The position numbers and the translations under genes are program-made. The notes under the pieces were generated by a model. It did not search any database, was not told the DNA's origin, and saw nothing but the letters and a program-made list of their open reading frames with translations. DNA of 33,796 nucleotides, from contig CAIOJR010000161.1 of NCBI GenBank assembly GCA_903858685.1, positions 1-33,796 on the forward strand, in the 5' to 3' direction. Position 1 is the first letter of the stretch. Each line of letters begins with the position of its first letter. Of the stretch, positions 7,760-16,219 are shown one piece after another. This stretch comes from an uncultured Caulobacterales bacterium (GTDB taxonomy: Bacteria; Pseudomonadota; Alphaproteobacteria; Caulobacterales; Caulobacteraceae).

Positions 7760-9255
7760 ACGGCCCGACAGTGCCGCGCAATGAACGCCTCGTGGCTGGG
7801 CATGTCCGCCACCTGCTTTGCGACACTGCGCCGTAGAAGCGCTAACAGCTCTTTCACTTCGGCCGGGCTCTGATTGTCGGCGAAAGGGTGATACCCGTCC
7901 GGGATGACCCCTTGACCGACCATGACCTGTAGCCAGCCGGGCTCGGCAAACAATTCTTCATTAAATCGGCTGATGCGGCCATTGGCGCGAAACAGCTCCA
8001 ACTTTTCGGTCAGGCTGTCAGGAACGGCCATGGTGGCGCAGTCACGCCAGAACGGCTCAGGCCGGCTATTGGCGTGGTAGTGCAGGATGATGAAGTCCCG
8101 CACCCGCTCCCACTCGAAGATGGTCTGCGAATTATAGGCGGAGACATCGACCGCATTGATCGTGCCATTGGGCAGAAACTTCAACAAACGCTCAACCGCA
8201 GACTGGACGAGATGAATGCTTGTCGACTCCAGTGGTTCCAGAAAACCTGAGGCAAGCCCCAGAGCGACGACATTTCCGCGCCAAAAGACCTTGCGACGAC
8301 CTGTCGTGAACTTCAGGATCCGCGGATCGCCGAGCGCTTCGCCGTCGAGGCCCGAGGTAAGCACCTGCGCAGCTTCGTCATCACTGATATGGCTGGAGCA
8401 ATAGACATGGCCATTGCCGATCCGATGCTGCAGCGGAATGCGCCATTGCCACCCTGCCCGGTGGGCAGTCGAACGGGTAAAGGGGGTTAGCTCAGGCGCG
8501 GAGGCGCAGGGCAAGGCCAATGCCCGATCACAGGGCAGCCAGTGGCCCCAGGCCTCATAGCCAACGCCGACCGCACCTTCAATCAGCAGACCGCGGAAGC
8601 CGGTGCAGTCAATGAACAGATCCCCCGGCAGGGTTCTGTCGCCGTCCAGGCTGAGGCTCGTCACATGCCCGCTTTGGGCGTCGGTCTGAACGGCGTTGAT
8701 CTGACCTTCAAGGCGCTTCACACCGCGCGCCTGGGCATAGGCCCCCAGATACCGGGCATAGAGGCTCGCATCAAAATGGAAGGCGTGCGCAATATCGTTG
8801 GGTTGGGGGGGATGGCTCTTCGCCCTTGTGAATTTCCCGGCATAGGCCGCCGCAGAGTTCACCGAATAGGCGTCCAGCGGGGCCGTCTCTCCCAGATCAC
8901 GGCCGCGACGCCAGAAGTGTTGAAAAGGCGTTTGCCCGATCTGTCGCCCGACCGCGCCAAAGGCGTGGATATAGCGGCTATCGCTGGCGCCCCAGCCCAC
9001 AAATTCAATCCCGAGCTTATAGGTCGCCTGGGTCTCGCGCATGAAGGCGAATTCGTCCAGGCCCAGCGCGGCGTTCAAGAGTTGCAGTTGCGGTATGGTG
9101 GCTTCGCCGACGCCCACAGTCCCGATCGCGTCGGACTCCACAAGGGATATCTCGTAGCGCGACGGCGGCAGAAAGCGGGCGAGCACCGCAGCGGCGATCC
9201 ACCCCGCCGTTCCACCTCCGGCTATGACAATGCGATAGGGCTGATCCACGTGCAT
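7756..9255 (-). CDS. Tryptophan halogenase-like flavoprotein (second copy)
   Basis: About 499 residues, clearly paralogous to the protein at 5560-7071 along its whole length. It keeps AGGGTAGWIAAAVL for FAD near residue 12, GTVGVGEATIPQLQ, the lysine in TYKLGIEFVGWG, GWQWRIPLQHRIGNGHVY and FLEPLESTSIHLVQ. ATG 9255 has AGGA at a good distance (CAGGATAAGTCG then ATG). It is read leftward after the TonB receptor gene, 95 bp downstream, with a terminator hairpin between them, so it is probably expressed at a lower or separately tuned level. It meets the DUF6445 gene tail to tail. Substrate unknown; the position suggests a job linked to the receptor or its cargo. Confidence 0.88.
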   Translation of the reverse strand: MHVDQPYRIVIAGGGTAGWIAAAVLARFLPPSRYEISLVESDAIGTVGVGEATIPQLQLLNAALGLDEFAFMRETQATYKLGIEFVGWGASDSRYIHAFGAVGRQIGQTPFQHFWRRGRDLGETAPLDAYSVNSAAAYAGKFTRAKSHPPQPNDIAHAFHFDASLYARYLGAYAQARGVKRLEGQINAVQTDAQSGHVTSLSLDGDRTLPGDLFIDCTGFRGLLIEGAVGVGYEAWGHWLPCDRALALPCASAPELTPFTRSTAHRAGWQWRIPLQHRIGNGHVYCSSHISDDEAAQVLTSGLDGEALGDPRILKFTTGRRKVFWRGNVVALGLASGFLEPLESTSIHLVQSAVERLLKFLPNGTINAVDVSAYNSQTIFEWERVRDFIILHYHANSRPEPFWRDCATMAVPDSLTEKLELFRANGRISRFNEELFAEPGWLQVMVGQGVIPDGYHPFADNQSPAEVKELLALLRRSVAKQVADMPSHEAFIARHCRAV

Positions 9256-9289
9256 CGACTTATCCTGGGCGGTCTTGAAAATGAAAATA

Positions 9290-9315
9290 GCGGCGGGCTG
9301 AATTAGGCCCGCCGC
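9290..9315 (-). terminator. Terminator hairpin between TonB receptor and second halogenase genes
   Basis: GCGGCGGGC at 9290-9298 pairs perfectly with GCCCGCCGC at 9307-9315 around an 8-nt loop. Read leftward it is followed by TATTTTCATTTTC, a T-rich tail. It follows the receptor stop by about 35 bases and precedes the halogenase start by about 35 bases, so it may partly terminate receptor mRNA. Confidence 0.7.
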
Positions 9316-9350
9316 ATTTCCAAGTCTTAGTCAATCATCAGAATCGATGA

Positions 9351-12257
9351 TCAGAACTTATAGGTCGCACCTGCAAGGTAGGTTGCGCCGTAACGATCCC
9401 GGATGTTGACTTCTCTGGGGTCGCCATTGACGTAGGAAATGGTGCTGCTGTTCGTCAGGTTATGCCCCTGAAGATAGACAGACAGCCCACTCAGTTGGCC
9501 GGTCTTGAAGTCATAACCGATCTGAGCATCCAGCGTATCTTGCGACTTCGTCAAGTTGGCCGTCACCTGAGCGCTGAACAACTGATAGTCACCCAGATAT
9601 TGGCCGCGGTTGGTGTAGGATGCCCGCGCGTTGAAGCCATTCTTCTCATAGAAGAATTGGACCTGATAGACATATCTCGACAGACCCGGCAGCGTGATCT
9701 TCTGGCCGTTCGAGAAGGTAATTTTGCTATCCGTGCTGGCGTAGTTTCCAATAACGCTGAAACCATCCAGCATGGGCGTCGCCACATTCAGGGGCACGAC
9801 CGTGCTGATTTCAAAGCCTTCGACGTAACCCTTGCCGTTATTGATCGGCGCCGTGGCCCAACCCTGTGTGGTGTAGGCCGAATTGGTCAAAAGCGGAGAC
9901 CCATTGGCCAGAGATGAATAGCTGGAGAAGTCATAGGAATAGGTCGCCTGAGTCGTCGGCCCGTTGCTGTTGACGTTTCCGGTGTTCAGATTTTGGTTCT
10001 GGGTCGTGAAGTTCGTGATCGTCTTGTAATAGGCGGCGAAGGCGATCTTTCCCTGATAGTTCAGGAAATACTTCTCCAGCGAGAAGTCATAATTGTTCGC
10101 ATAGTACGGCTTAACCGAAGGATTGCCGCCATTGCCCTGGAACAGCGGCGTCTTGCCATTGATTTTCGGGACAGTGGTACAGCCCTGCGCGCCGCAATAA
10201 TTCACCGAGAAGGAGGCATTTTCGTCATCCAGCGTCGGGCGGGCCAGGGTGCGGCTGATGCCGACACGCGCCAGAAGATCCTTATGAATCTCCATGGTCA
10301 GGTTCAGGCTTGGCAGAACGTCAGTATAGTTGGTGCCGCCTCTGGACGGAGCTGTTGTCGTCGAGTTGAGCGCCACAAAGCCGGTCGAGGACTGATCGGT
10401 GTGAACGATCTGCGTGCCGACATTGCCGCGAACAGGCTTGCCTGCCAGCGTGGTGTCAATATTGGCCTGCAGATAGGCGGTGGTGATCTTCTCCTCGACC
10501 GTCCAGTCACGCGCGGTGTCGTTCGACACGGACTGGGGCGCTGTCCTGAGAATATTCTGCGCGGCGATCGGATCGACCGCCAGGATCTGGGTGCCGGTCA
10601 CAGCGTAAGGCGAGACGGCGCCCTTGATGATGGAAGACGGGATCGCAATGCTGTTCGCGCCGCCATTCGTGCCCGGCCAGTTGCCGCAGCCCGCCACAGT
10701 GACGGTGCCAGCTGCGCCCGGCAGACAGATGAAGTAGCCGGAATAGTTGGAGACCTTGGTCTCGTCGCCATAATTGACGCCGATCTCCCAGCTCTTGAGA
10801 ACGTCCCAATGGGTTTCGCCATCCAGCTCGGCGCGCAGACCCTTCACCGTGTCGTGGAAGTCGGGCACGTTGTTGAAGCCCACCTGGCCCCAGCCCTGCG
10901 GGTCGGTCAGAGTGACCTGGGTCGGGCTGGCGAAGTTCGCACCCGAGATGTTCACGCCATAGGTGCCGTCAGAATTGCGCGTGATGGTGGCAAGCCCGGG
11001 ATTGACCGTGCCGCCGCTGGAGACGAGGTTCTGGAACGACGTACCCATGTAGATTTCATAGGTATTATCGTGACGGGTGGCGCGCGAGTAGTTTGCATCA
11101 ACGCTCATTTTCAGAGAGTCGTTGAAGCGATATTTTGCGTTCCAGCCGATCGCGCCGGTGGTTCCGTCCGACGTGTTGAAATCGTTACGAAGAACCGGAT
11201 TCACCAGCCACTGCTCGCTCGTGACATAACCATTGGCTGACTTTTCCGAACCGGCGACCTGGGTGTCGTGGCTCCAGCTCGCCAGCGGCATTTCCCAGCC
11301 ACGGGAATATTCGCGCGTCCGGCTCTTGGTGTAGAGCGCGTCCACCGACATTTCGAACTGGTTGTTCGGCCGGTAAACAATGTGGCCGAAGCCTGATTGG
11401 CGGGTCAGGGTGTTGGAATTGGCGTAGTTCTGGATGTCGTCGGGGCCGATATTGCCGGCCGCATCGCGGCTGGTCGGGCCGTAATAGTTGCCGTTGCCGC
11501 CGCCCGTCGCCCAGTGATAATCCTGGGTCGGGTCGTTGATCGCCGAGAAGCCGGCGGAGACGCCGATCGTATCATCCGCATACTTGTGCACGTAGAGAGC
11601 GGAGACCTTGTAGCCCTGATTGTCGGCTTCTGGGTTCAGCGACTTGTACTCGCCAAGCTGGCCCTGGATGTTGATCGCAGCCGAGTTCTTCTGCTTCAGC
11701 GGATCGTAGGTTTGCAGATTGACAGTGCCCGCCAGACCGGCGTTGAGCAGGTCAGCCGACGGGGTCTTGATCACGTCGATTTCTTGGAAGAGGTCGCCGG
11801 GATATTGTCCATAGTCGAAACGACGGTTGTCATCGACGGTCGCAATCGTGCGCCCGTTGAGCGTGGCGGTCGTATAGTCCGGGCCGAAGCCGCGAATGGA
11901 AATGTATTTCGCGCGACCCGATGCCTGCTGGACGGCCAGACCGGGCAGGCGCGACAGGGCGTCGGCGATCGACACGTCCGGCAGCTTGCCGACATCTTCG
12001 GCCGAGATGGACTCGATGACCTGGTTGGCGTTGGCCTTGACGATGGTTGCGGACTGGATTGACCGCGCATAGCCGGTCACGACAATCGCCTGAACATCGC
12101 CGCCGGAATTGGCGTCCGAAGCCGCAGTCGCCGCAGCCGCCGCGCCCACAGCGATAACCTGACCATCCGCAAAGGCTTGCGAGGCGAAACCCATCGCCAG
12201 GGCCACGCCCGCAGCGCCGCCCATCAGCCGAAGCCGATGCTTGTTAGAAACTTCCAT
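9351..12257 (-). CDS. TonB-dependent receptor, probable maltodextrin importer
   Basis: About 968 residues. ATG 12257 is preceded by AGGGGG six bases away, and gives a signal peptide (LMGGAAGVALAMGFASQAFA). A spacer rich in Ala leads to the TonB-box-like DVQAIVVTGYARS. The plug domain follows, with VGKLPDVSIADALSRLPG, ISIRGFGPDYTTATLNGR and LLNAGLAGTVNLQTYDPL, then a large barrel ending in an aromatic residue (GATYLAGATYKF). Such receptors move large solutes across the outer membrane using TonB energy. The cargo is inferred to be maltooligosaccharide, because glucoamylase, amylase, glucosidase, LacI and maltose-type MFS genes surround it, as with Caulobacter MalA. It is divergent from the amylase gene across shared operator-like sites. 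Confidence 0.93.
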   Translation of the reverse strand: MEVSNKHRLRLMGGAAGVALAMGFASQAFADGQVIAVGAAAAATAASDANSGGDVQAIVVTGYARSIQSATIVKANANQVIESISAEDVGKLPDVSIADALSRLPGLAVQQASGRAKYISIRGFGPDYTTATLNGRTIATVDDNRRFDYGQYPGDLFQEIDVIKTPSADLLNAGLAGTVNLQTYDPLKQKNSAAINIQGQLGEYKSLNPEADNQGYKVSALYVHKYADDTIGVSAGFSAINDPTQDYHWATGGGNGNYYGPTSRDAAGNIGPDDIQNYANSNTLTRQSGFGHIVYRPNNQFEMSVDALYTKSRTREYSRGWEMPLASWSHDTQVAGSEKSANGYVTSEQWLVNPVLRNDFNTSDGTTGAIGWNAKYRFNDSLKMSVDANYSRATRHDNTYEIYMGTSFQNLVSSGGTVNPGLATITRNSDGTYGVNISGANFASPTQVTLTDPQGWGQVGFNNVPDFHDTVKGLRAELDGETHWDVLKSWEIGVNYGDETKVSNYSGYFICLPGAAGTVTVAGCGNWPGTNGGANSIAIPSSIIKGAVSPYAVTGTQILAVDPIAAQNILRTAPQSVSNDTARDWTVEEKITTAYLQANIDTTLAGKPVRGNVGTQIVHTDQSSTGFVALNSTTTAPSRGGTNYTDVLPSLNLTMEIHKDLLARVGISRTLARPTLDDENASFSVNYCGAQGCTTVPKINGKTPLFQGNGGNPSVKPYYANNYDFSLEKYFLNYQGKIAFAAYYKTITNFTTQNQNLNTGNVNSNGPTTQATYSYDFSSYSSLANGSPLLTNSAYTTQGWATAPINNGKGYVEGFEISTVVPLNVATPMLDGFSVIGNYASTDSKITFSNGQKITLPGLSRYVYQVQFFYEKNGFNARASYTNRGQYLGDYQLFSAQVTANLTKSQDTLDAQIGYDFKTGQLSGLSVYLQGHNLTNSSTISYVNGDPREVNIRDRYGATYLAGATYKF

Positions 12258-12463
12258 GCCGTTCCCCCTAGGTTGCTTCAGACGCCCTGCGCTCCTGCGG
12301 ACGACCGATCGTGTGTCCAACTCTGGATCGAGGCGCCCGTATTGGTTCGCAGGCCCTCTAGACCCATCGCCCAATGCTTGAAATCACGCTCTCGACCGAC
12401 CAGCGAACGCCCCCCGACCTGGTTTGAGCGCGCGCCAGTTTGCGGCCTGCCTTGCAAGCCCCT

Positions 12464-12504
12464 GCAAAAGGAAGCAAAAATTGCGAAAGCTTGCAAGTCA
12501 TAAA
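12464..12504 (+). promoter_or_regulatory. Operator-like element B, duplicate of element A
   Basis: Contains GGAAGCAAAAATTGCGAA at 12470-12487, identical to 5175-5192, followed by AGCTTGCAAGTCATAAA, which differs from the copy at 5193-5209 at four positions. It lies about 210 bp in front of the TonB receptor start and about 185 bp in front of the amylase start. Likely a LacI-family site controlling both genes; inferred. Confidence 0.6.
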
Positions 12505-12603
12505 AGTGCAAATTTCGCGCGCTCCACCAGGAAATTGCCTATATCCCATACAAAATATGCTGGTTTTGGGCGGTTTGGGAGACTTGACGCGGCGCACGGC
12601 TGC

Positions 12604-12645
12604 TGCAAATTATTGCAAGGCTCAGCAGATTTGCAAAAATTTGCA
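12604..12645 (+). promoter_or_regulatory. Tandem operator-like palindromes C and C2
   Basis: Two TGCAA-N4-TTGCA palindromes lie next to each other: TGCAAATTATTGCA at 12604-12617 and TGCAAAAATTTGCA at 12632-12645, starting 28 bp apart. The first is identical to the site at 5309. The flank of the second, AAATTTGCAGAAAAT, resembles AAATTTGCTGAAAAT at 17280 between lacI and the MFS gene. They end about 40 bp before the amylase start, a place where a bound repressor would block transcription. Confidence 0.6.
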
Positions 12646-12687
12646 GAAAATTTCCAAAATGCGGGCCATTGGGGAAGGATGGAATCA

Positions 12688-14580
12688 ATGGTCGGGAACG
12701 CCACATGGCGCCGAGCCCTCACGGCGATCGCAACAGGCCGCCGTGTGGCCGGCGCACTGGCGGCGGCGCTCGCTGTTCAGGGCCTGGGCCAGGCCCTCGC
12801 CCCGCCCGCCTTCGCCGCGCTCGCCACGACGCCAGACTTCCGCAGTCGTCTGGCCGAGGACGAGGTGATCTATTTCGTCCTGCCTGATCGATTCGCAAAT
12901 GGCGACCCCGCCAATGACAGGGGCGGCCTGAGCGGCGACCGGCTGACCACCGGCTTTGATCCGACGTCCAAGGGCTTTTATGAGGGCGGCGACCTGAAAG
13001 GTCTGACCGCCAGGCTCGATTATATTCAGGGTCTGGGCGCCACGACCATCTGGGTCGGCCCCATCTTTCGCAACAAGGCGGTGCAGGGCGCGCCGGGACA
13101 CGAATCTTCCGGTTATCACGGCTACTGGATCACCGACTTCACCGATGTGGACCCTCATTTCGGAACCCGGGCCGACTTCAGGGCTCTGGTTGACGCCGCC
13201 CATGCGCGAGGCATCAAGGTCTATATGGACATTGTGGCCAAACACACGGCCGACGTGATCAAATACCGCGAATGCCCGAAAAACGACTGTGTCTATCGCT
13301 CCATAGCCGACTATCCCTATACCCGGCGCGGGGGCGTAACCGGCGCGCCGATCAATGACGGCTTTCTGGGCGATGATGAAACCCATCAGACAGTGCAAAA
13401 CTTCGCCCATCTGACCCGGCCGGACTATGCCTACACGCCCTATGTCCCCAAGGGGGAGGAACACGCCAAAACGCCGGACTGGCTGAACGACCCGATCTAT
13501 TACCATAACCGGGGCGAGACGACCTATCGCAACGAGAACTCCACCTATGGCGACTTCGCCGGGCTGGACGATCTGTTCACCGAAAATCCGCGCGTCATTT
13601 CCGGCTTCATCGAGATCTACGGACAGTGGATTGACGATTATGGCGTGGACGGATTTCGCATCGATACGGCCAAGCATGTCGACCCGGCCTTCTGGCGCGC
13701 CTTCATCCCCGCCATGATCAGCCGTGCGCGGGCGAAAGGCATACCGAATTTCCACATTTTCGGCGAGGTGGCCGACCATGACCCGGCGATTCTCGCCAGT
13801 TTCACCCGCACCGGCGCCTATCCAGCCGTGCTGGACTTCGCCTTTGAGTCCGCCGTTGAAAATGTTGTTCTGAAATCAAAGGGTACGTCCGAACTGGCCC
13901 GCCTGATCATGTCGGATGCGGTTTACGAAGGCGGCGCCGCCGGGGCGCGCAAATTGCCGACCTTTCTGGGCAATCACGACGATGGGCGCTTCGCGTTCTT
14001 CGCGCGACGCGATATTCCCAATGCATCGGACGATGAGATTCTAAAGCGCGTGATACTTGGACACGCCGTGATGTTCTTCATGCGAGGACAGCCTGTAGTG
14101 TATTACGGCGATGAACAGGGTTTTGCCGGAACGGGCGGCGATCAGGACGCCAGGCAATCCATGTTTGCAAGCCGGGTCGCCAGCTACAACGCAACCCCGC
14201 TCGTCGGAACCTCGGCCACCACGGCGCAGGACAATTACAATCCTGACCACCCGATCTATCGCGCCCTGAAAGAAATGGCGGCCATACGCAGCGCCGATCC
14301 AGCCTTGCGGCGCGGCGACGAGGTGGTGCGCGCCGCCGCAGACGCCCCCGGACTGTTCGCCCTGTCGCGCCATGCGCCAGACGACGGCGCGGAGACCCTG
14401 ATCGCTTTCAACACCAGCCTGGCGCCGATCACCGCACAGGTACAGGTGGACGCAACGTCCACCCATTGGCGGGCTTCGCATGGCGCCTGTCCGGCAACCC
14501 CTGTCGCGCCGGGAAGCTACCAGATCACCCTGGCGCCGCTCGACTATGTCATCTGTACAACCTCGATGGTCCGTAAATGA
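12688..14580 (+). CDS. Secreted GH13 alpha-amylase family enzyme
   Basis: About 630 residues with a signal peptide (VAGALAAALAVQGLGQ, ending around PPAFA). The GH13 barrel opens with IYFVLPDRFANGDPANDRGG. Conserved regions are KVYMDIVAKHTADVI (I), DGFRIDTAKH with nucleophile Asp326 (II), FGEV with acid Glu360 (III) and FLGNHDDGRF with Asp431 (IV), so the catalytic triad is complete. Region I normally ends VNH; here AKH. It should cut internal alpha-1,4 bonds of starch or maltodextrin in the periplasm or outside. Start ATG 12688 has GGAAGG nine bases upstream; ATG 12679 directly abuts that site. The longer in-frame ORF from 12424 would run across the operator-like sites and is unlikely. The 3' end overlaps the alpha-glucosidase start (ATGA). 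Confidence 0.9.
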   Translation: MVGNATWRRALTAIATGRRVAGALAAALAVQGLGQALAPPAFAALATTPDFRSRLAEDEVIYFVLPDRFANGDPANDRGGLSGDRLTTGFDPTSKGFYEGGDLKGLTARLDYIQGLGATTIWVGPIFRNKAVQGAPGHESSGYHGYWITDFTDVDPHFGTRADFRALVDAAHARGIKVYMDIVAKHTADVIKYRECPKNDCVYRSIADYPYTRRGGVTGAPINDGFLGDDETHQTVQNFAHLTRPDYAYTPYVPKGEEHAKTPDWLNDPIYYHNRGETTYRNENSTYGDFAGLDDLFTENPRVISGFIEIYGQWIDDYGVDGFRIDTAKHVDPAFWRAFIPAMISRARAKGIPNFHIFGEVADHDPAILASFTRTGAYPAVLDFAFESAVENVVLKSKGTSELARLIMSDAVYEGGAAGARKLPTFLGNHDDGRFAFFARRDIPNASDDEILKRVILGHAVMFFMRGQPVVYYGDEQGFAGTGGDQDARQSMFASRVASYNATPLVGTSATTAQDNYNPDHPIYRALKEMAAIRSADPALRRGDEVVRAAADAPGLFALSRHAPDDGAETLIAFNTSLAPITAQVQVDATSTHWRASHGACPATPVAPGSYQITLAPLDYVICTTSMVRK

Positions 14581-16211
14581 ACCTCCAGCTTAAATCCGCA
14601 AACGCCAAGATCGCAGCCGTGTCCCCCTGGTGGAAAGGCGCGGTGATCTATCAGATCTACCCGCGCAGTTTTGCCGATTCCAATGGAGACGGGATTGGCG
14701 ATCTGCCGGGAATCACCCAGAAGCTCGACTATGTGGCGTCCCTGGGTGTGGACGGGGTGTGGCTGTCGCCCTTCTTCAAGTCGCCCATGCGCGACTTTGG
14801 CTATGACGTGTCGGACTATCGCGACGTCGATCCTATTTTCGGCACCCTGGACGACTTTGACCGGCTTCTCGCGCGCGCCCATGAGCTGGGACTGAAGATC
14901 ATCATTGATCAGGTCTATTCCCATACCTCCGACGCGCACGCCTGGTTCGAGGAAAGCCGCGCCAGCCGCACCAATCCCAAGGCGGACTGGTATATCTGGG
15001 CCGACGCCAAGCCGGACGGCTCGCCCCCGTCCAACTGGCAGTCCGTCTTTGGCGGGCCGTCCTGGACCTGGGATGCGCGGCGCAGCCAGTATTATATGCA
15101 CAATTTTCTCTCCACCCAGCCGGACCTGAACGTCCATAATCCGCAGGTGCAGGAAGCGCTTCTGGCCACCGCCCGTTTCTGGCTGGACCGGGGCGTGGAC
15201 GGGTTCCGGCTGGACGCGATCAACTTCTCCATGCACGACCCGAAGCTGACGGATAATCCGCCGGACCTGGAGCCCGGCAAGCGCACGCGCCCGTTCGACT
15301 TCCAGCTTCACGTCCACAACCAGTCCCACGCCGATATTCCGCTCTTCCTGCAGCGCATCCGGGCCCTGATGGACACCTATGACGCCGAGCGGTTCACCGT
15401 GGCCGAGGTCGGCGGTTCGGACTCCGTACGGGAGATGAAGCTCTTCACCGCCGATGCCGACAAGCTCAACAGCGCCTATAGTTTCGACTTCCTCTATGCC
15501 GAAAAACTGACGCCGGACGTGGTGGCCGACAGCTTCACCGTCTGGCCAGGCGCCCCGGGCGAGGGCTGGCCGAGCTGGGCCTTTTCGAACCACGACGCGC
15601 CGCGCGCCGTCAGCCGCTGGACCACGCCGGACCACCGTGACGCCCTGTCGCGCATGGCCCTGCTTCTGCTATTGGCCCTGCGCGGCAATGTATTCCTCTA
15701 TCAGGGCGAAGAGCTGGGCCTGCCCCAGGCCGAGGTCCCGTTCGAGCGGCTGCAGGACCCTGAAGCGATCGCGAACTGGCCTCAGACACTGGGCCGCGAC
15801 GGGGCGCGAACGCCGATGGCCTGGACCGATCAGGGTCCGTTTGGCGGCTTTTCCGCGATCGAGCCCTGGCTGCCCGTCGATCCGCGTCACGCCGAACTGG
15901 CTGTCGACCGGCAGGAACGCGACCCCGCCTCGACGCTTAACCTCACCCGGCGCCTGGTGGCCCTGCGCAAGGCGACGCCCGCCCTGCAGACCGGCGCCAT
16001 TCACCGCCTGCCCGCCCATGACCCCATACTGGTCTTCGAGCGCGGGACCGGCGCGGACAAGGTCCTGTGCGTCTTCAATCTCAGCGACGCCGCGCAAGAC
16101 TGGTCCCTGCCCGGCGGCTGGTGCGTCAAGGAACAGATCGGAAGCTTTGACGCCCGCCAGAACCGGCTCGGCGCCTACGCCGGGCTGATTTTCGAACCTG
16201 CGGCCGGATGA
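14577..16211 (+). CDS. GH13 alpha-glucosidase (cytoplasmic)
   Basis: About 544 residues without a signal peptide, so probably cytoplasmic. It starts within the amylase stop (ATGA at 14577-14580), which implies translational coupling. Conserved features are WWKGAVIYQIYPRSFADSNG, the Asp-rich NGDGIGDLPGI, region I IIIDQVYSHTSD, region II GFRLDAINF with nucleophile Asp213, region III VAEVG with Glu277, and region IV FSNHDAPR with Asp340. This pattern matches alpha-glucosidases of the GH13_23 type, which release glucose from short maltooligosaccharides delivered by the MFS carrier. It ends eight bases before the convergent lacI gene. Oligo-1,6-glucosidase or trehalose-type activity is less likely but not excluded. 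Confidence 0.9.
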   Translation: MNLQLKSANAKIAAVSPWWKGAVIYQIYPRSFADSNGDGIGDLPGITQKLDYVASLGVDGVWLSPFFKSPMRDFGYDVSDYRDVDPIFGTLDDFDRLLARAHELGLKIIIDQVYSHTSDAHAWFEESRASRTNPKADWYIWADAKPDGSPPSNWQSVFGGPSWTWDARRSQYYMHNFLSTQPDLNVHNPQVQEALLATARFWLDRGVDGFRLDAINFSMHDPKLTDNPPDLEPGKRTRPFDFQLHVHNQSHADIPLFLQRIRALMDTYDAERFTVAEVGGSDSVREMKLFTADADKLNSAYSFDFLYAEKLTPDVVADSFTVWPGAPGEGWPSWAFSNHDAPRAVSRWTTPDHRDALSRMALLLLLALRGNVFLYQGEELGLPQAEVPFERLQDPEAIANWPQTLGRDGARTPMAWTDQGPFGGFSAIEPWLPVDPRHAELAVDRQERDPASTLNLTRRLVALRKATPALQTGAIHRLPAHDPILVFERGTGADKVLCVFNLSDAAQDWSLPGGWCVKEQIGSFDARQNRLGAYAGLIFEPAAG

Positions 16212-16219
16212 GGTCGACA

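Noticed and set aside
12424-12687. In-frame N-terminal extension of the amylase ORF
   Set aside because: It would translate the repeated operator-like sites and place the signal peptide internally. ATG 12688 has a proper ribosome site.
12685-13779. Long antisense ORF (364 codons) over the amylase gene
   Set aside because: It is a shadow of a high-GC coding gene, with no recognisable domain or ribosome site. Similar long antisense frames over the glucosidase, receptor and cheA genes were also dropped.
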